From Theobroma cacao (lineage: Eukaryota; Streptophyta; Magnoliopsida; Malvales; Malvaceae): DNA of 64,000 nt. A program made the position numbers and the translations under genes. This document shows positions 1-11,638 of the stretch, piece after piece. Position 1 is the first letter of the stretch, and every line of letters starts with the position of its first letter. The stretch lies in contig NC_030858.1 in NCBI RefSeq assembly GCF_000208745.1, forward strand, positions 25,036,325-25,100,324, read 5' to 3'. The notes below the pieces were generated by a model. That model did no database searches and was not told the DNA's origin. It saw only the letters and a program-made list of their open reading frames with translations.

Positions 1-655
1 TTTTTAACTTTTTGACTTTTTCTTCTTAATTTTCCACCACAAATATTCTGGTATTTATTCAATCCTACCACAATTAAAATCCCTTGGTCTTGACAAGTGC
101 TGGGGTAAAAAATTTACCGATTTGCCTCGAGGTGAAAAAATTACGATTTTACCCCTATACTCCGAAATGTATCGGAATCACATTATTTCTACTTTTCAAC
201 CTCAAATAACACTAATATTGATCAATATTAACCAAATGTGGCAAAAATTATTTTATAAAAATTCCCGTTTAGTCCTCTAGTGGTAAAATTACCATTTTGC
301 CCTTGTGCTCCAAAAATACCGGGAATCATAATTTTTTACTGCTAAACATCATTTTATACTCCAATAATCATAATTATATTTCATATAATTATTCTTGGTC
401 AAATGTGATCAAATCTTGGCTAAAAATCTCCATTTTATCATCAAATGGTAAAATGACCGTTTTGTCCCTAATCGATCAATTTTCCTGATGGGCTCCAAAC
501 TGGACCTTGAACTCCAAATCACTATTCTAAGCCATTCTGTGGGTTTTATAATTTTAAATTCCTCTTAGAATTTCTATTTGAACTAGTTCAAGGCTCGATT
601 TAACTTAGTTGTACCACTCGGTACAATACTGTCTTTTAATCTAGCTTGATAGGGT
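1..655. repeat. LTR fragment related to the solo LTR at 8060-11002
   Basis: AT-rich non-coding sequence that aligns by eye with the last ~500 bp of the solo LTR at 8060-11002. Shared pieces include the repeated 'taccgattttgcc'-like blocks and the stretch 'tatttgaactagttc' followed by a 'gtacaata' block. It stops near 655, where the copia-I downstream ORF begins abruptly. It is probably the terminal part of a related large LTR that inserted into, or recombined with, copia-I; the rest lies left of the window. The superfamily is not proven; the look is Ty3/Gypsy. Confidence 0.6.
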
Positions 656-659
656 CTCA

Positions 660-2406
660 TAGAAGCAGGTGCTGGCTTAGACTTTTCTGCCAATCTGGTG
701 GACTTCCTTCTCTTGAGGAATGTTGCTTTTGTGGCCATTGTTTTCTTTCCTTTGGTGGGTGGTTTTGTCTCTGGTTTTGGTCTTACAATGAGTTTTTGTT
801 TCCCTTTTCTAGATTTTACTTTCATTCTGGAGGATGATGCAAATTCTGCTTGCTGAGCTTTTCCCTTAACTGCTTCTTTCTCAACTTGTTCCTCCTAAAC
901 CATTTGATGGAACAATCCCATGATTGAAACCTCTTCAGAATGTGGAGGAGATGGTTGAGGTTTTGGTTAAGATTGGGGTTTGGTGGGGGTGTTTTCTTGA
1001 TCAGATTCAAGTACTTCAGTACCTTGATCAGATCTATCCTTATCCTGTAGCTCAAGAGAGAGTGATTTTCTTGGCTGTTCCTCTTCTGGCTCATGACTTT
1101 CAACTTGAACACCATAATTTGTACCATGAGAAGCAGATCCTTATGCTTGCAAAGCTGAATCCTCAACGCCTTGCTGTGCTAGTGCAACACTTGGTGTTTC
1201 AGAGAAATCTGCAGTAGCAGATTCTGATGGCTTTTCTTTCCCCTTCAGTTCATTTTTCAGTGTAGTAACTTTCTCTTCAATCTTCTGCAATCTAGCTCCT
1301 TGATCAGTGAGCTTTTCATCTATCCTTATCAATAGATTAAAAATCATTTCACTAGAAAATTATGAGGATGGTGCCTAGGTTGGTGCTGGTATTGCAGAGA
1401 CTTTGGGTGTTTTAGTAAATTTCTCTCCTTCCAGTTTATAACCCATTTTAGGTAGACTACCTAAGTAGATAGCCTGGTATCTACTCTTCACCATATCAAG
1501 TTCATATCTTTTTGCCCAGACACCCTTTTTTTGCACTAAAGATGTGATCACATTTCCATAAGGCAGATTGCATGCTCATCTCATCTTTTCAATCATGAAT
1601 CTGTCTACATTCAGAGCAACCCCATTAAAAACATGTTCCATCAGCCAAAGATCTTGAAGGCTGATGTAGCTTAAACTCTCACTTCTACCATGGATATTAG
1701 CTGCAACAAAATAGTGTAGAATTCTTATTTGGGGACTAGTTATCAAACCAGCATTGCTCTTTGATGAGTATTTCTCTTTTCTCCCAGTGATGATTTCCCA
1801 CAATGAGGATGGGTCATATTTCTCTGGGAATTCAAACTCTCCCACCTCACATTCAACTTTTAACAAATTTCCAAGATCATCAGCAGTAACCACAAACTCT
1901 TTACCATTCAAAAACACATTTAATCCATTTTCAATGTAATCGTCAGAATCATCTAGGTCTTCTTCTCCTAAAGCTATACTAGCATAAAATTCTTTCACTA
2001 AGCTAGCACTATAGGATCTATTCTTAAATGTGCTATACTCCTTCAGTTTCAAATCATCAAAATAATCTGACAAGCTGGTTTGAATTTCTAGATTTTCACT
2101 AAAACTTTCCCAATCAATGTATTTTTCGCAGGTAATGGGGGCATTCTCAATTTTCTTAAACCTTTCTTCATGCATTCTATTTCTGAATTTGGAAGAAGAA
2201 GTAGTACCTTTCTTGGGCATAGTATCCTTGTTCTTATTTTTCACTGATCTATGCTTCTTTTCTTTCTATTTTCCAAATTTCTCAATCGTTGAAGCAGACA
2301 CAAATTTCTATTTCTTCTTCTGCATTTCAACTTCAGACCCTTCTACCAGTGGCCTTTTTCCCTTCTTCTTTTCAATGATTTCCCCACTTTGAGAGGTCTT
2401 TGCCAT
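660..2406 (-). pseudogene. Copia-I extra ORF after pol ('putative plant transposon protein' type), decayed
   Basis: A second reading frame downstream of pol, beginning MAKTSQSG at 2406. It has a Lys-rich N-terminus, then a globular domain around 2180-1576 (motifs FKKIENAPITCEKYIDWES, LNVFLNGKEFVVTADDLG, SLQDLWLMEHVFNG, FMIEKMR). A probable coiled coil follows (INLLIRIDEKL-like, ~1340-1210), then a Ser/Pro/Lys-rich tail (KPPTKGKKTMATKATFLKRR) near 750. It is colinear with the copia-IV ORF at 45730-47703. The globular part resembles the plant domain annotated as 'putative plant transposon protein'; its function is unknown. Sireviruses may carry an env-like or other ORF in this position. Internal stops are present, for example after the KKK run near 2310. 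The C-terminus is cut by the LTR fragment. Confidence 0.65.
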
Positions 2407-2713
2407 TTCGATTCTTAAGATTTTTGGCTGGGGCTCGAGGGTTTTGGTTTTGTGTGAGTTGGTTTCAAAGGCAAGAATGTAGAGAGAATGGGTTTCAGTT
2501 TTAGATGATCAAGTTTCAGGGAAGAGAAAATGTAGAAAAAGAAGTTGTCAGTTGTATTAATTTCCCTTAAAAAATCATTCGCCTCCCCCTTAAAAATTTT
2601 AAAATTCTCTCTAAATTTTGGTTATTCTCCTAGGCAGTTTTTCTTTTCCTCTTTATTGCCCTGTACACATTATTTTATTCTTTCTTCATTTATTTAAGAC
2701 TAACAGAGCACTT

Positions 2714-2745
2714 TTAACTGACTAAAATTCACCTTAGTCGACTAA
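2714..2745. promoter_or_regulatory. Paired 12-bp palindromes between pol and the extra ORF (copia-I)
   Basis: TTAACTGACTAA (2714-2725) and TTAGTCGACTAA (2734-2745), 20 bp apart start to start. They lie ~310 bp upstream of the extra ORF and ~40 bp after the pol stop. The same pair recurs in the element's LTRs and at the same place in copia-IV (48031-48061). A regulatory role is inferred, not shown. Confidence 0.45.
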
Positions 2746-2782
2746 ATGCATTTTGTTTTATGAGCATAAACCAAGATTTTTC

Positions 2783-5700
2783 TCACAATTCCTGTAGACT
2801 AATCATACCTAAATTCCTTCTAATTTCGTAAAATCTATCTTCATTTAGGGGTATGGTAAAAATATCTGCTAATTGATGCAAAGTATTCACAAATTCAATC
2901 TTGATATCACTTTTCACTACATGATCTTTAACAAAATGGTGCCTAATCTCAATGTGCTTTGTCCTAGAAAGTTGCACAGGATTTTTAGATATATTGATTG
3001 CACTTGTGTTATCACAGAAGATTGGTACATTATGAACTTTAATTCCAAAATCTCTTAGTTGTTGTTTGATCCATAAAATCTGAGCACAACAACTACCTAG
3101 AGAAATATACTCTGCTTCAGCTGTTGAAAGTGCCACAAAGTTCTGTTTCTTACTTGACCAGGATACTAGCATACTTCCTAGAAATTGGCATGTTCCACTA
3201 GTACTTTTTCTATCAATTTTGCTCCCTGCAAAGTCTGCATTCGAATAGCCTACAAGATCAAATGATGATTCTTTAGAATACCATAATTCTAAGGTTTGTG
3301 TTTTTAAGAGGTATTTAAAAATTCTCTTAACAGCTGTTAAGTGTGATTCTTTAGGCTATGACTAAAATCTAGCCCACAAACACACACTAAACTGGATATC
3401 TGGTCTGCTTGCTGTTAAGTAGAGAAGTGGTCCGATCATACCTCTATAGAGCTTTTGATGAATACTTTTTCTTTTCTCATCAGTATCAAGTTTGGTGGAT
3501 GGACTCATTGGTGTGGAGATTGGTTTTAGCTTTAGCATATCGAACTTTTTGAGCATATCTTGAGTGTATCTTTCTTGGTTAATAAAGATTCCTTCCTCAC
3601 TTTGCTTAATTTGAAGACCAAAAAAGTACTTCAACTCTCCCATCATGCTCATCTCAAATTCACCCTGCATTTCTTTATTAAAGTTCTTGCATAAAGCCTC
3701 ATTAGTTGCACCAAATTCAATGTCATCCACATATATTTGAACAATAATTAAATCATTCATGTATCTTTTAATAAATAAGGTTGTATCAATGCTGCCTCTA
3801 ACATAAACTTTTTCAATTAGAAATTTTGAAAGCCTCTCATACCAAGCTCTAGCAGCTTGTTTCAATCTATACAAGGCTTTATAAAGTTTGTAAACATGGT
3901 CTAATTTTTCAAAATCTTCAAAACCTGGTGGCTGTTCAACATACAATTTCTCTTGAATGAATCCATTTAGAAATACACTCTTTACATCCATTTGGTACAA
4001 CTTAAAATTCATGAAACACGCAAAAGCTAACAACAACCTTATGGCCTCAATCCTAGCAACGGGTGCAAAGGTTTCCTCATAGTCTATTCCTTATTCTTGA
4101 TTGTACCCTTGTGCTACTAACCTAGCTTTATTTCTAACTACATTTCCTTGCTCATCTACCTTATTTCTAAACACCCATTTTGTGCCAATAATAGGGTGAT
4201 TTGAAGGTCTAGGTACTAGTGACCATACACGATTTCTTTTGAACTGGTTAGGTTCCTCTTCCATGGCTTTTATCCATTTTTCCTCATTTTTAACTTTTTC
4301 AAAGTTTTTAGGCTCAATTTGTGATATGGAGGCTGAAAATTCACAAGTCTCTCTAGTTGCTCTTCTAGTTCTAACTCCTTGTGAAATGTCACCTATTATT
4401 TGATCTTATGGACGGTCTCTTACAAATCTCCAACTCCTTGGAAGGTCATTATGCCGATTTTTTATTCTTTGCAAATCTTCTAAAGATGGAGTTTCATTTG
4501 CTCTTCTAGGTGAGCTTTCTTTACTATTCTTATTGTTCTCTAGGCTCATTTCTTCTATTTGTTTTTCTAGGATTTCTACATCATCATCATCATCATCAAC
4601 ATGAATTTCCTTTAGTCAAGAATTGGACTCATCAAAAACTACATGGATCGATTCTTCAACATTTAAAGTCCTTTTGTTAAAAATCCTATAAGCCTTTGAG
4701 TTTAATGTATATCCTAAAAATTTAGCCTCATCACTTTTTGCATCAAACTTTCCTAAGGGCTGTTTTCCATTTTTCAATACAAAACATTTACTACCAAAAC
4801 TCCTAAGGTGAGAAATATTTGGTTTCCTACCCTTGTAAAGTTCATATGGTGTCTTAGATATCATGGGTCTTATTGAGACTCTATTAAGTATATAAGCTGC
4901 TGTGTTCACTGCCTCAGCCCAAAAATATTTTGGTAGGTTATTCTCACATAGCATAGTCCTAGCAATTTCCTTTAAGGTTCGGTTTTTCCTCTCTACAACT
5001 CCATTTTACTGAGGTGTTCTAGGTGCAGAGAAATTGTGATCCAACCCTTTTTCATTGTAAAATTTCTCAAATTCATTACTTTCAAATTCTCCTCCATGAT
5101 CACTCCTTATGCTAAACTAGTTATGCTTATTAGACCAAATATATCAATGTGTAACAATTCAAGAGGTTTAGATGTTGACACAACTTTCTTAGCTTTAAAG
5201 GATGTTCTAACTTGTTTTCCTAGTTGGCAAGCATCACATATTTTATCATTTTCAAATTTTTTGTCCAGCAGCCCAACAACTAAGCTCTTTTTAATCAATT
5301 TTGATATAATATGCATGCTTACATGTCTTAATCTCCTGTGCCATAACCAGCTATCATTTTCATCATTTGCAACAAGACATGTTTCACTATTTATTTCAAG
5401 ATCCTCAAGAAAAACAACATACATATTCTTCAATCTCTTTCCTATAAATGAGACTTTGTTTGCACCTATGTCTATTACTTCACACTTATTTGAATCAAAA
5501 CATACTTTAAATCCTTTGTCACATAATTGACTTATGCTCAATAAATTATGCTTCAAACCCTTAACTAACAACACATAACTGATTTGAGTTTGGGAGTTCT
5601 TACCAATTGTACCTATCCCATGAATTCTACCTTTTGAATCATCATCAAAGGATACGGTACCTCCTTTCCTCTTGTCTAGCTGAGCCAATAAAATTTTATC

Positions 5701-7444
5701 TCCAGTCACATGTCGTGAACAGCCACTGTCCATGTACCAAGGCTACTTCTTCTTGAGTTGAGCTTTTGAACATGTCTCCTTTAAGTGCAGCTCAACCTAC
5801 AAAACAGATTTCAGTTTTTCTTTATAGGTACCCATGTTTTGATGGGTCCTTGAGTGTTAGTGGCAATATAGGATCCTTTGGAACCCAAATTTTTCTAACT
5901 TTCTGCAGGTTACTTTTCTTGAAGCAATCATATGATAAATGTCCATGTTTTCCACAACTATAACATCTAGATGATGCAAAAGCAGAATTCTTCTTGTGGT
6001 ATCCATTTCCTTTTGAAGTTTCATTTTTTAAACATGTGAGAGCTGTGTTTTCATCATGTGTTTTTTATAAAGCTTCTAATTTATTTTCCAGCTCTAGCTT
6101 TAAAATTTCAAAATTTGTTTTTGAGTGTTCTAACTCAATTTGCAGAAAATTTCTTTGCTCAAAAACAAAATTGAACTCTTGTCTCACTTTTTCCAAATCA
6201 TTTTCAAGAGACGTAGCCTTTTTCTTTAGATTCTTATATTTTGAAAAAGGTTTTTCAAATTCATCATAAAAGCTGTCATACTAATCTTGTAAATCATCAA
6301 TGAAAATATCACAGGGCGATGAGGATACCTCGGTTTCCTCATCTTGTGCCATCAGACAGAGGTTTGCTCTTTCCTCAGATTTTTCATCTTCAGCTTTAGA
6401 GCTTGATGTGTCATTATCTGACCATGCAGCTGACACCATTGCTTTCTTGGATTTCTTGTTTTTCTTTGGAGTCTCATATTTCAGCAATGGACACTCGAAC
6501 TTGAAGTGGCCAGGTTTCTTGCACTCGTAGCAGATCAACTCCTCCTTTTTATTGGAGTCATTTTTGTTTTTGATTTTCCATGAAATACCTTGATCTTTTC
6601 TAAACCCTCTTCTAGCTAGTCTTCGGTTTCTTCTACCCATAAGCTTTCTGAATTTTCTTGCAACCAGAGCTAACTCTTCATCATCATCACATGACAACTT
6701 TTCTAGCTCTTCTTCAAGGATGTTGGCTTTAAGTGCAATGCTCTTTCTCTTTTCCTTTGCTTCCCTCCTATCTTCTTCTTCTTCCTTTTTAAGCTTCAGC
6801 TTATGAGTAAGGAGAGAACCACAAATCTCATCAAAGGTAATGACATTTAGGTCTTTGGCCTCTCGGATTGCAGTCACTTTAGGCTTCCAATTTTTTGGTA
6901 GGCTTCTAAGAAGTCTTTTAACTATTTCATGCCCGGGTATTGGTTTGCCTAACTGACTCAATTTATTTGTGATGTTTGTAAATCTATCTAGCATGCTGGT
7001 GATGTTTTCACCAGGCTCCATTTTGAACATTTCATAGTTATGTGTCAAGAGGGCTATTTTGGACTCATTGACTTGAGAAGTCCTTTCATGGATTATTCTA
7101 AGTTTATCCCATACTTGCTTAGCTATTGTACAGCTTGAGACTTTATTGAATTCAGTGGGGGTCAAGGCACAATGCAATGTATTGATGGCCTTAAAATTTG
7201 TTTGGACTTTCTTAATTTCAACCTCGGTCCATTTAGACCTTGGCTTAGGCATCAACTCATTAGTTACAACATTCAAAGTAGAGGGAATAAAGGGTCCATC
7301 AGTTATGATATCTCACATTTCATAATCTATAGCTCTAATGTAAATTGACATCTTAGTGCTCCAATAAGAATAATTAGAGCCATCAAACAGAGGTGGTCTA
7401 TTTGTTGATTGTCCTTCAGCAACTATGAATTTTTGGAAAGCCAT
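2783..7444 (-). pseudogene. Copia-I gag-pol polyprotein, broken
   Basis: Reads from MAFQKFIV at 7444. Gag is of the UBN2/copia type, with a CCHC knuckle CYECKKPGHFKFEC near 6530. The aspartic protease motif DSGCSRHVTGD is at ~5733. The integrase zinc region (LWHRRLRHVSMH, ICDACQLGKQVRTS) is near 5370-5200, reverse transcriptase at ~4250-3400 (VQIYVDDIEFGATNE, the catalytic YVDD box), and RNase H near 3160-2783 (STAEAEYISLG). Stops include a Trp-to-stop change early in gag (YEM*DII). About 150 bp of integrase between the first catalytic Asp (HIDIFGL) and the SIRSDHGGE block is missing compared with copia-IV. Translation ends MISLQEL at 2783. No intact product is expected. Confidence 0.85.
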
Positions 7445-7488
7445 TTGGATCCTCCCAAAGGGTGTTAAACTTTAAAAACAGGGAACTA

Positions 7489-7500
7489 GCTCTGATACCA
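7489..7500 (-). other. Primer-binding site of copia-I
   Basis: On the minus strand this reads TGGTATCAGAGC, the usual complement of the plant initiator Met-tRNA 3' end. It is two bases inside the 5' LTR end at 7503, as expected for copia elements. Confidence 0.85.
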
Positions 7501-8059
7501 CTTGTTAGTCCCAATAATATGTGCTAAGGGTGTGTGACTAGCACAATTTGGCTTTTTCAAATATCGTCTCAAAGTCTAGATAAGGGTGAGACAAATGAAG
7601 GAAAGAAAACGAAACAAAACAGAGTAAAAAGGACAGCACAATTTAGAGTGGTTCGGTCCAAGAGCTTCATCCACTACCTTGATTATCCAACCAAGGATTT
7701 TTCAAACAATCCACTATGAACCGGTGAAATTCCCAAGCTTTCACCAAGCTTTACAATGGCTTTTACAAAGCTCAGCCAAAACTTTTTACACTAGTTTTTC
7801 ACAAGCTAAACTAAAACCTAACACCTAACTTTTGAAGGCTAAGTTAGAACGTTAACACTTTCAAGCAATCCTAGCTTGAAACAATCACTTAGAGTGACTC
7901 CCCCACTCTAAGAATATAAGAAGAGAAGTAGAAAAAAGTACCTATGATCACAAGTTGATTTAAATGGTACAAGGTTGAGTGCAGAATACAAATACAAAGG
8001 ATGGGCGTTTAAGTGTAGTGAGGTGGAGAGAAAATTTTCTAGTTTTTCAGCTCTTAATG

Positions 8060-11002
8060 TGTCACGACCCGGAACCTCCCTCAGTCCCATGACAACCGCC
8101 ACGAAGTCTCGGTAAACCTTCATTACCCGGTATATCCATCGAAACCTCGCAAGGCTCTTGCATCAGTTTTCCACCTCCCTTGTGAGCAATAGTTACTAAA
8201 TATCGAGTTTTAAGAGAATAGAAACTATTTTAAATCGAAAACAATCAAAATAAAATTTTCGCCACACAGGGGTATTTTGGTCATTTTTATCAAAAAAATT
8301 TCGAAACCTGATAAAATACAACGTATGGTAGAAAATATCCACTGCCGATTTAAAATAAATTTTTGTAATCTAAATCATCCATTTAGAATGAAAAGTTGGC
8401 TAACTAGACTAAATAAAAATATTTGATAATATATTTCATTTTCTTATAAAACAATTTTCATATAACTATACATAAATAATATTGGTAGCGTGAGAACAAA
8501 ATAAATTCATACATACTATAATTTACAAAGTTATAATGTACAATAATAATTACAATGACAAGTGGCCCACAATTACACTAAGTGTTAGTGATAGTAACCT
8601 ACTGTTTGTGAGATAGAGATGTCAATTGGAATCCTCGACAAAATAAGGTATCTACAAGCTATCACAGGCCTGAAATATTTGGAAAGGAGGTGGGTGAGAT
8701 TTTGCAATCCCAATGAGTAAACAGACATTATCATAAATATCTAAAAGCAAGTAAAATGGAAGCAAGTTCAAACAACAAATCACAAACCATTTCATAATGT
8801 TTTCTATTTATTTCTTAAACCATAAAATATTTGTAATTTACCAAAACAGTTGTTAAGGCTTATGTCTTTTATTAAAAACAAGGCTCAAGCCAAAACTAAT
8901 CCTTGGGGATACCTTGGCCGAGGCATCTCACCGAGTCTGCCAAGGTTGTTATGATATTTACATGTGAAACACATTTTTATTTTTAAAACAAGTCGTTCTT
9001 TGGCGTTGGCTGAGTTACACATTCACGTGGGGGTTCGACGTGAAGTGAGCTCTAATACTACCCCGGGAGTTACCCTCCTCACCTCTACAACTGGAGTAAC
9101 TATGTAACCGGGTTTATCGTGCCCCTCTAATAGGCAGTCCACGGAAACCCCCCACTGCAGTGACTAAACCCACCAATTTTAATAAAATTTCGACAGTATA
9201 ACGTGGCTTTTATTTATTTACCCAGCCTGCATAATAAAAACAACTTACATAAATTCTCAATGCAATTTATCAAATATAGCCACTTATACTCATATTTCAT
9301 AAGCCATTCATAGGAAAATATATATTTCAAAATAATTGTCAGCCTCCAATTACTCAATTTCATAATCAACACAATATATTTTTATTTGTCACATTTATTT
9401 CTAAAACATCAAAAATCTTGTTTTAATCTCGTTTTCATTTCATAAAATACATAAAGAGCATTTAAAAATAAACTCTAGATAATTTACAATAATAATAAGT
9501 TTACTCACCGTTTGTACAAATTAACTGATTTTTAGGTGCCTCGATCACTGTTCGTCGGGTATTACTTCCTTGCCTTTATCGGAAGGCTCTCCTAAACACA
9601 TTACAAAATTTACACAATTCACCACATTGATGCTAAATCACTATATAATTGACTTAAATCCTATACTAATGCATGGTATGAAATGCAATAGCCTAAAATG
9701 GCTTAAACGCGGTATTAACCTATTTTTGGCACTTTACCCGATAAATTGCTAACACGTTCCATTTTAGCTCTAAATTGTCCCATTTTCTCTCCAACATTTC
9801 TAACCATTAAATATCAGCCAATAACCTTCTAAAATCACCAAAATCAGCTCACTTTCCTTCTTGAAAAATTCGGTCAAAAATGGGACATTAACTCGGTAAA
9901 TGTTTCACTTTGTTTTTCTATCACATTTAACCATTTTTCATCATTTTCTCTTCATTTCTCTTGGAATAAAAATCAGTTAATCATCATTGTACATCAATGC
10001 ATATTCAGCCAAGGGTGGGTATTGTGAAAATTTCATGCTTTCTTTCCCAATTTAATTTCTATACAGATTTAACTAACTAAAACTACCAATTTAACTAAAA
10101 ATCAAAACCTAAAAATTTCAAATTCCTCCCCCATGAATTTCGGCCAGCCCTTGGATTCACTTTTTGATCTCTCTCCTCAAGCATGCTAAATGGAAACAAA
10201 GTCATAGGAAAGGTAGAAATCAAGCTAAAGTCAAAAAATCTTACCGTTAGACGCGTAAACGGGCGAAAAACGCGATTTCCCCTCTGAATTTTCTAGTTTT
10301 CCTTTGTTTTTCTCTTTTCTTCCTTTCCTCTCTATTTTCTCTCTTGTTCTTTCCTTATGGCCGGCCAGCACTTAATATGGGGTTTAAATGGGCTGACTTT
10401 TCATTAAAAAAATATTAACTCATAAAAAAATGCCATGTGTCACTTTCTCGTTGGTTCGTTTTTAAAATTTCATCCTTTAAACTTCAATTTTTCACCACTT
10501 AACATACCATAGTTATTCATACCAAAAATAAATAAATCCTATGATTTGACAAGTTTTGGGTGGTGAAAATTACGATTTTTACTCCGAAACGATAAAATTA
10601 TCGTTTTGCCCCTATATTTTGAAAATTATCGAAATTGAAAATTTTCACTTCCTATCATTAAATTATACTCCAAATAGTTAATCTTGATCAAAAATTTCAC
10701 TCCATGATCAAATTATTATCTTAGGTGGCAAAATGACAATTTTAACCCTGAACATCAAAATTTCCAATTTTACCCCAAATGCAGCCTCGAACTCTGAACA
10801 ATCATTTTTAGTCATTCCTGGACTACATAATATTAAATTTCATCCTACGATTCCTATTTGAACTAGTTCGAGGTTAAATCAACTCAAGTGTACCGTTAGG
10901 TACAATACCGGGTTTCGTCTATTCTGAAGTCTTTCCTAGCGTAATAACATGCTACTTAGTGCATGTATGTCATGACATGTGTTTATAGGGTCGGGTTTTA
11001 CA
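8060..11002. mobile_element. Solo LTR, 2943 bp, TSD TAATG
   Basis: Starts TGTCACGACCC at 8060 and ends GGGTCGGGTTTTACA at 11002, with TG...CA termini. It is flanked by exact 5-bp repeats TAATG (8055-8059 and 11003-11007) and interrupts the copia-I LTR: the flanks rejoin to match the copia-IV LTR at ~53480-53510. No gag, pol, PBS or polypurine tract is seen inside, and the first and last ~600 bp do not repeat each other. A solo LTR left by LTR-LTR recombination is therefore the simplest reading. The start resembles large Ty3/Gypsy LTRs of eudicots (recalled, not searched). A short ORF near 9570 is not credible. Confidence 0.8.
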
Positions 11003-11187
11003 TAATGACTCAAATCTCTTTCAAAACTTCCAAGAACTTGTTTCCAACTGTTGGAAGACCCTTTTATACTTGGAGAAACATCTTTGATGAGAGTTTGACA
11101 GTTTTCTAGCCGTTGGAGACAGTTGGGAGTCGGTTATAGCCGTTATTCTGTCTTTTAGTGCAGATTTCAAACTTACAGGCAGAATGC

Positions 11188-11390
11188 TCTTAGTCGACTA
11201 ACTGATATCTTGGTTGACTAAGTCGTCTTTGTTTTCTGCTCCTTGTGTTTGGCAGTCCTGGCAGTGCACACTTAGTTGACTAACTCATATCTTGGTCGAC
11301 TAAGTTGGTTCTGTCTTGAAGTCCAGATTTTAGCAGTAGCTTCTTAGTCGACTAACCCATTTCTTGGTCGACTAAGTTGGTTCTGTTTCT
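11188..11390. promoter_or_regulatory. Tandem paired palindromes in copia-I LTR (U3 side)
   Basis: Three tandem units of ~75 bp. Each holds two palindrome-like boxes (TTAGTCGACTAA and TTGGTCGACTAAG forms) about 20 bp apart, followed by a 'gttggttctgt' stretch. SalI-like GTCGAC cores recur in the LTRs of copia-II and IV. Sirevirus LTRs are known to contain conserved palindromic repeats; a transcription-factor function here is inference. Confidence 0.55.
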
Positions 11391-11638
11391 TAATATTCTT
11401 CAGCCCATCATTTCTCCAATTTAAATTTTAGTCAACCAACATTCTTCAATATTTAACCAAAGACTTTCCTTTTAGTTGATCAATCATTTTTCTTCATTTT
11501 CATGATTCTTGATATATACATTCAAAAGGTTGATTCATTATTTCCATATGACTTTTTGTCCTGCACACTTAAATAGAAATGTTAGACACAAATGAAATGG
11601 GAATGTTTTATTATCATCAAAAACTAATGGAGCCAATA

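Larger units (their letters stand above)
656..11638 (-). mobile_element. Copia-I: Sirevirus-like Ty1/copia retrotransposon, left end missing
   Basis: Minus-strand element with its 5' LTR at the right (7503-11638, split by a solo LTR), a primer-binding site, a degenerate gag-pol (7444-2783) and an additional downstream ORF (2406-~660). The left LTR is not present; the element is cut at ~655 by a fragment of another LTR. Its right LTR terminus abuts the reverse transcriptase of copia-II in mid-codon sequence, so copia-I most simply inserted into copia-II. Gag with two zinc knuckles and an extra 3' ORF are typical of the Sirevirus lineage. It is non-autonomous now because of stops and a deletion in integrase. 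Confidence 0.85.
7503..11638 (-). repeat. 5' LTR of copia-I (interrupted by a solo LTR)
   Basis: Aligns along its length with the copia-IV LTRs. On the plus strand it begins TGTTAGTCCC at 7503 and ends GGAGCCAATA at 11638, the expected ...CCAACA having mutated to ...CCAATA. Removing the 8060-11002 insert and one copy of the duplicated TAATG leaves ~1.19 kb, close to the 1074 bp of copia-IV. The bases following the LTR (GTCTT) belong to copia-II and should be the target duplication seen at the left end of the element, outside the window. Confidence 0.85.

Noticed and set aside
5036..5530. Plus-strand ORFs opposite the copia pol regions (also 43647-43904, 52459-52680 and others)
   Set aside because: Antisense shadows of the minus-strand gag-pol and transposase reading frames; no independent similarity.
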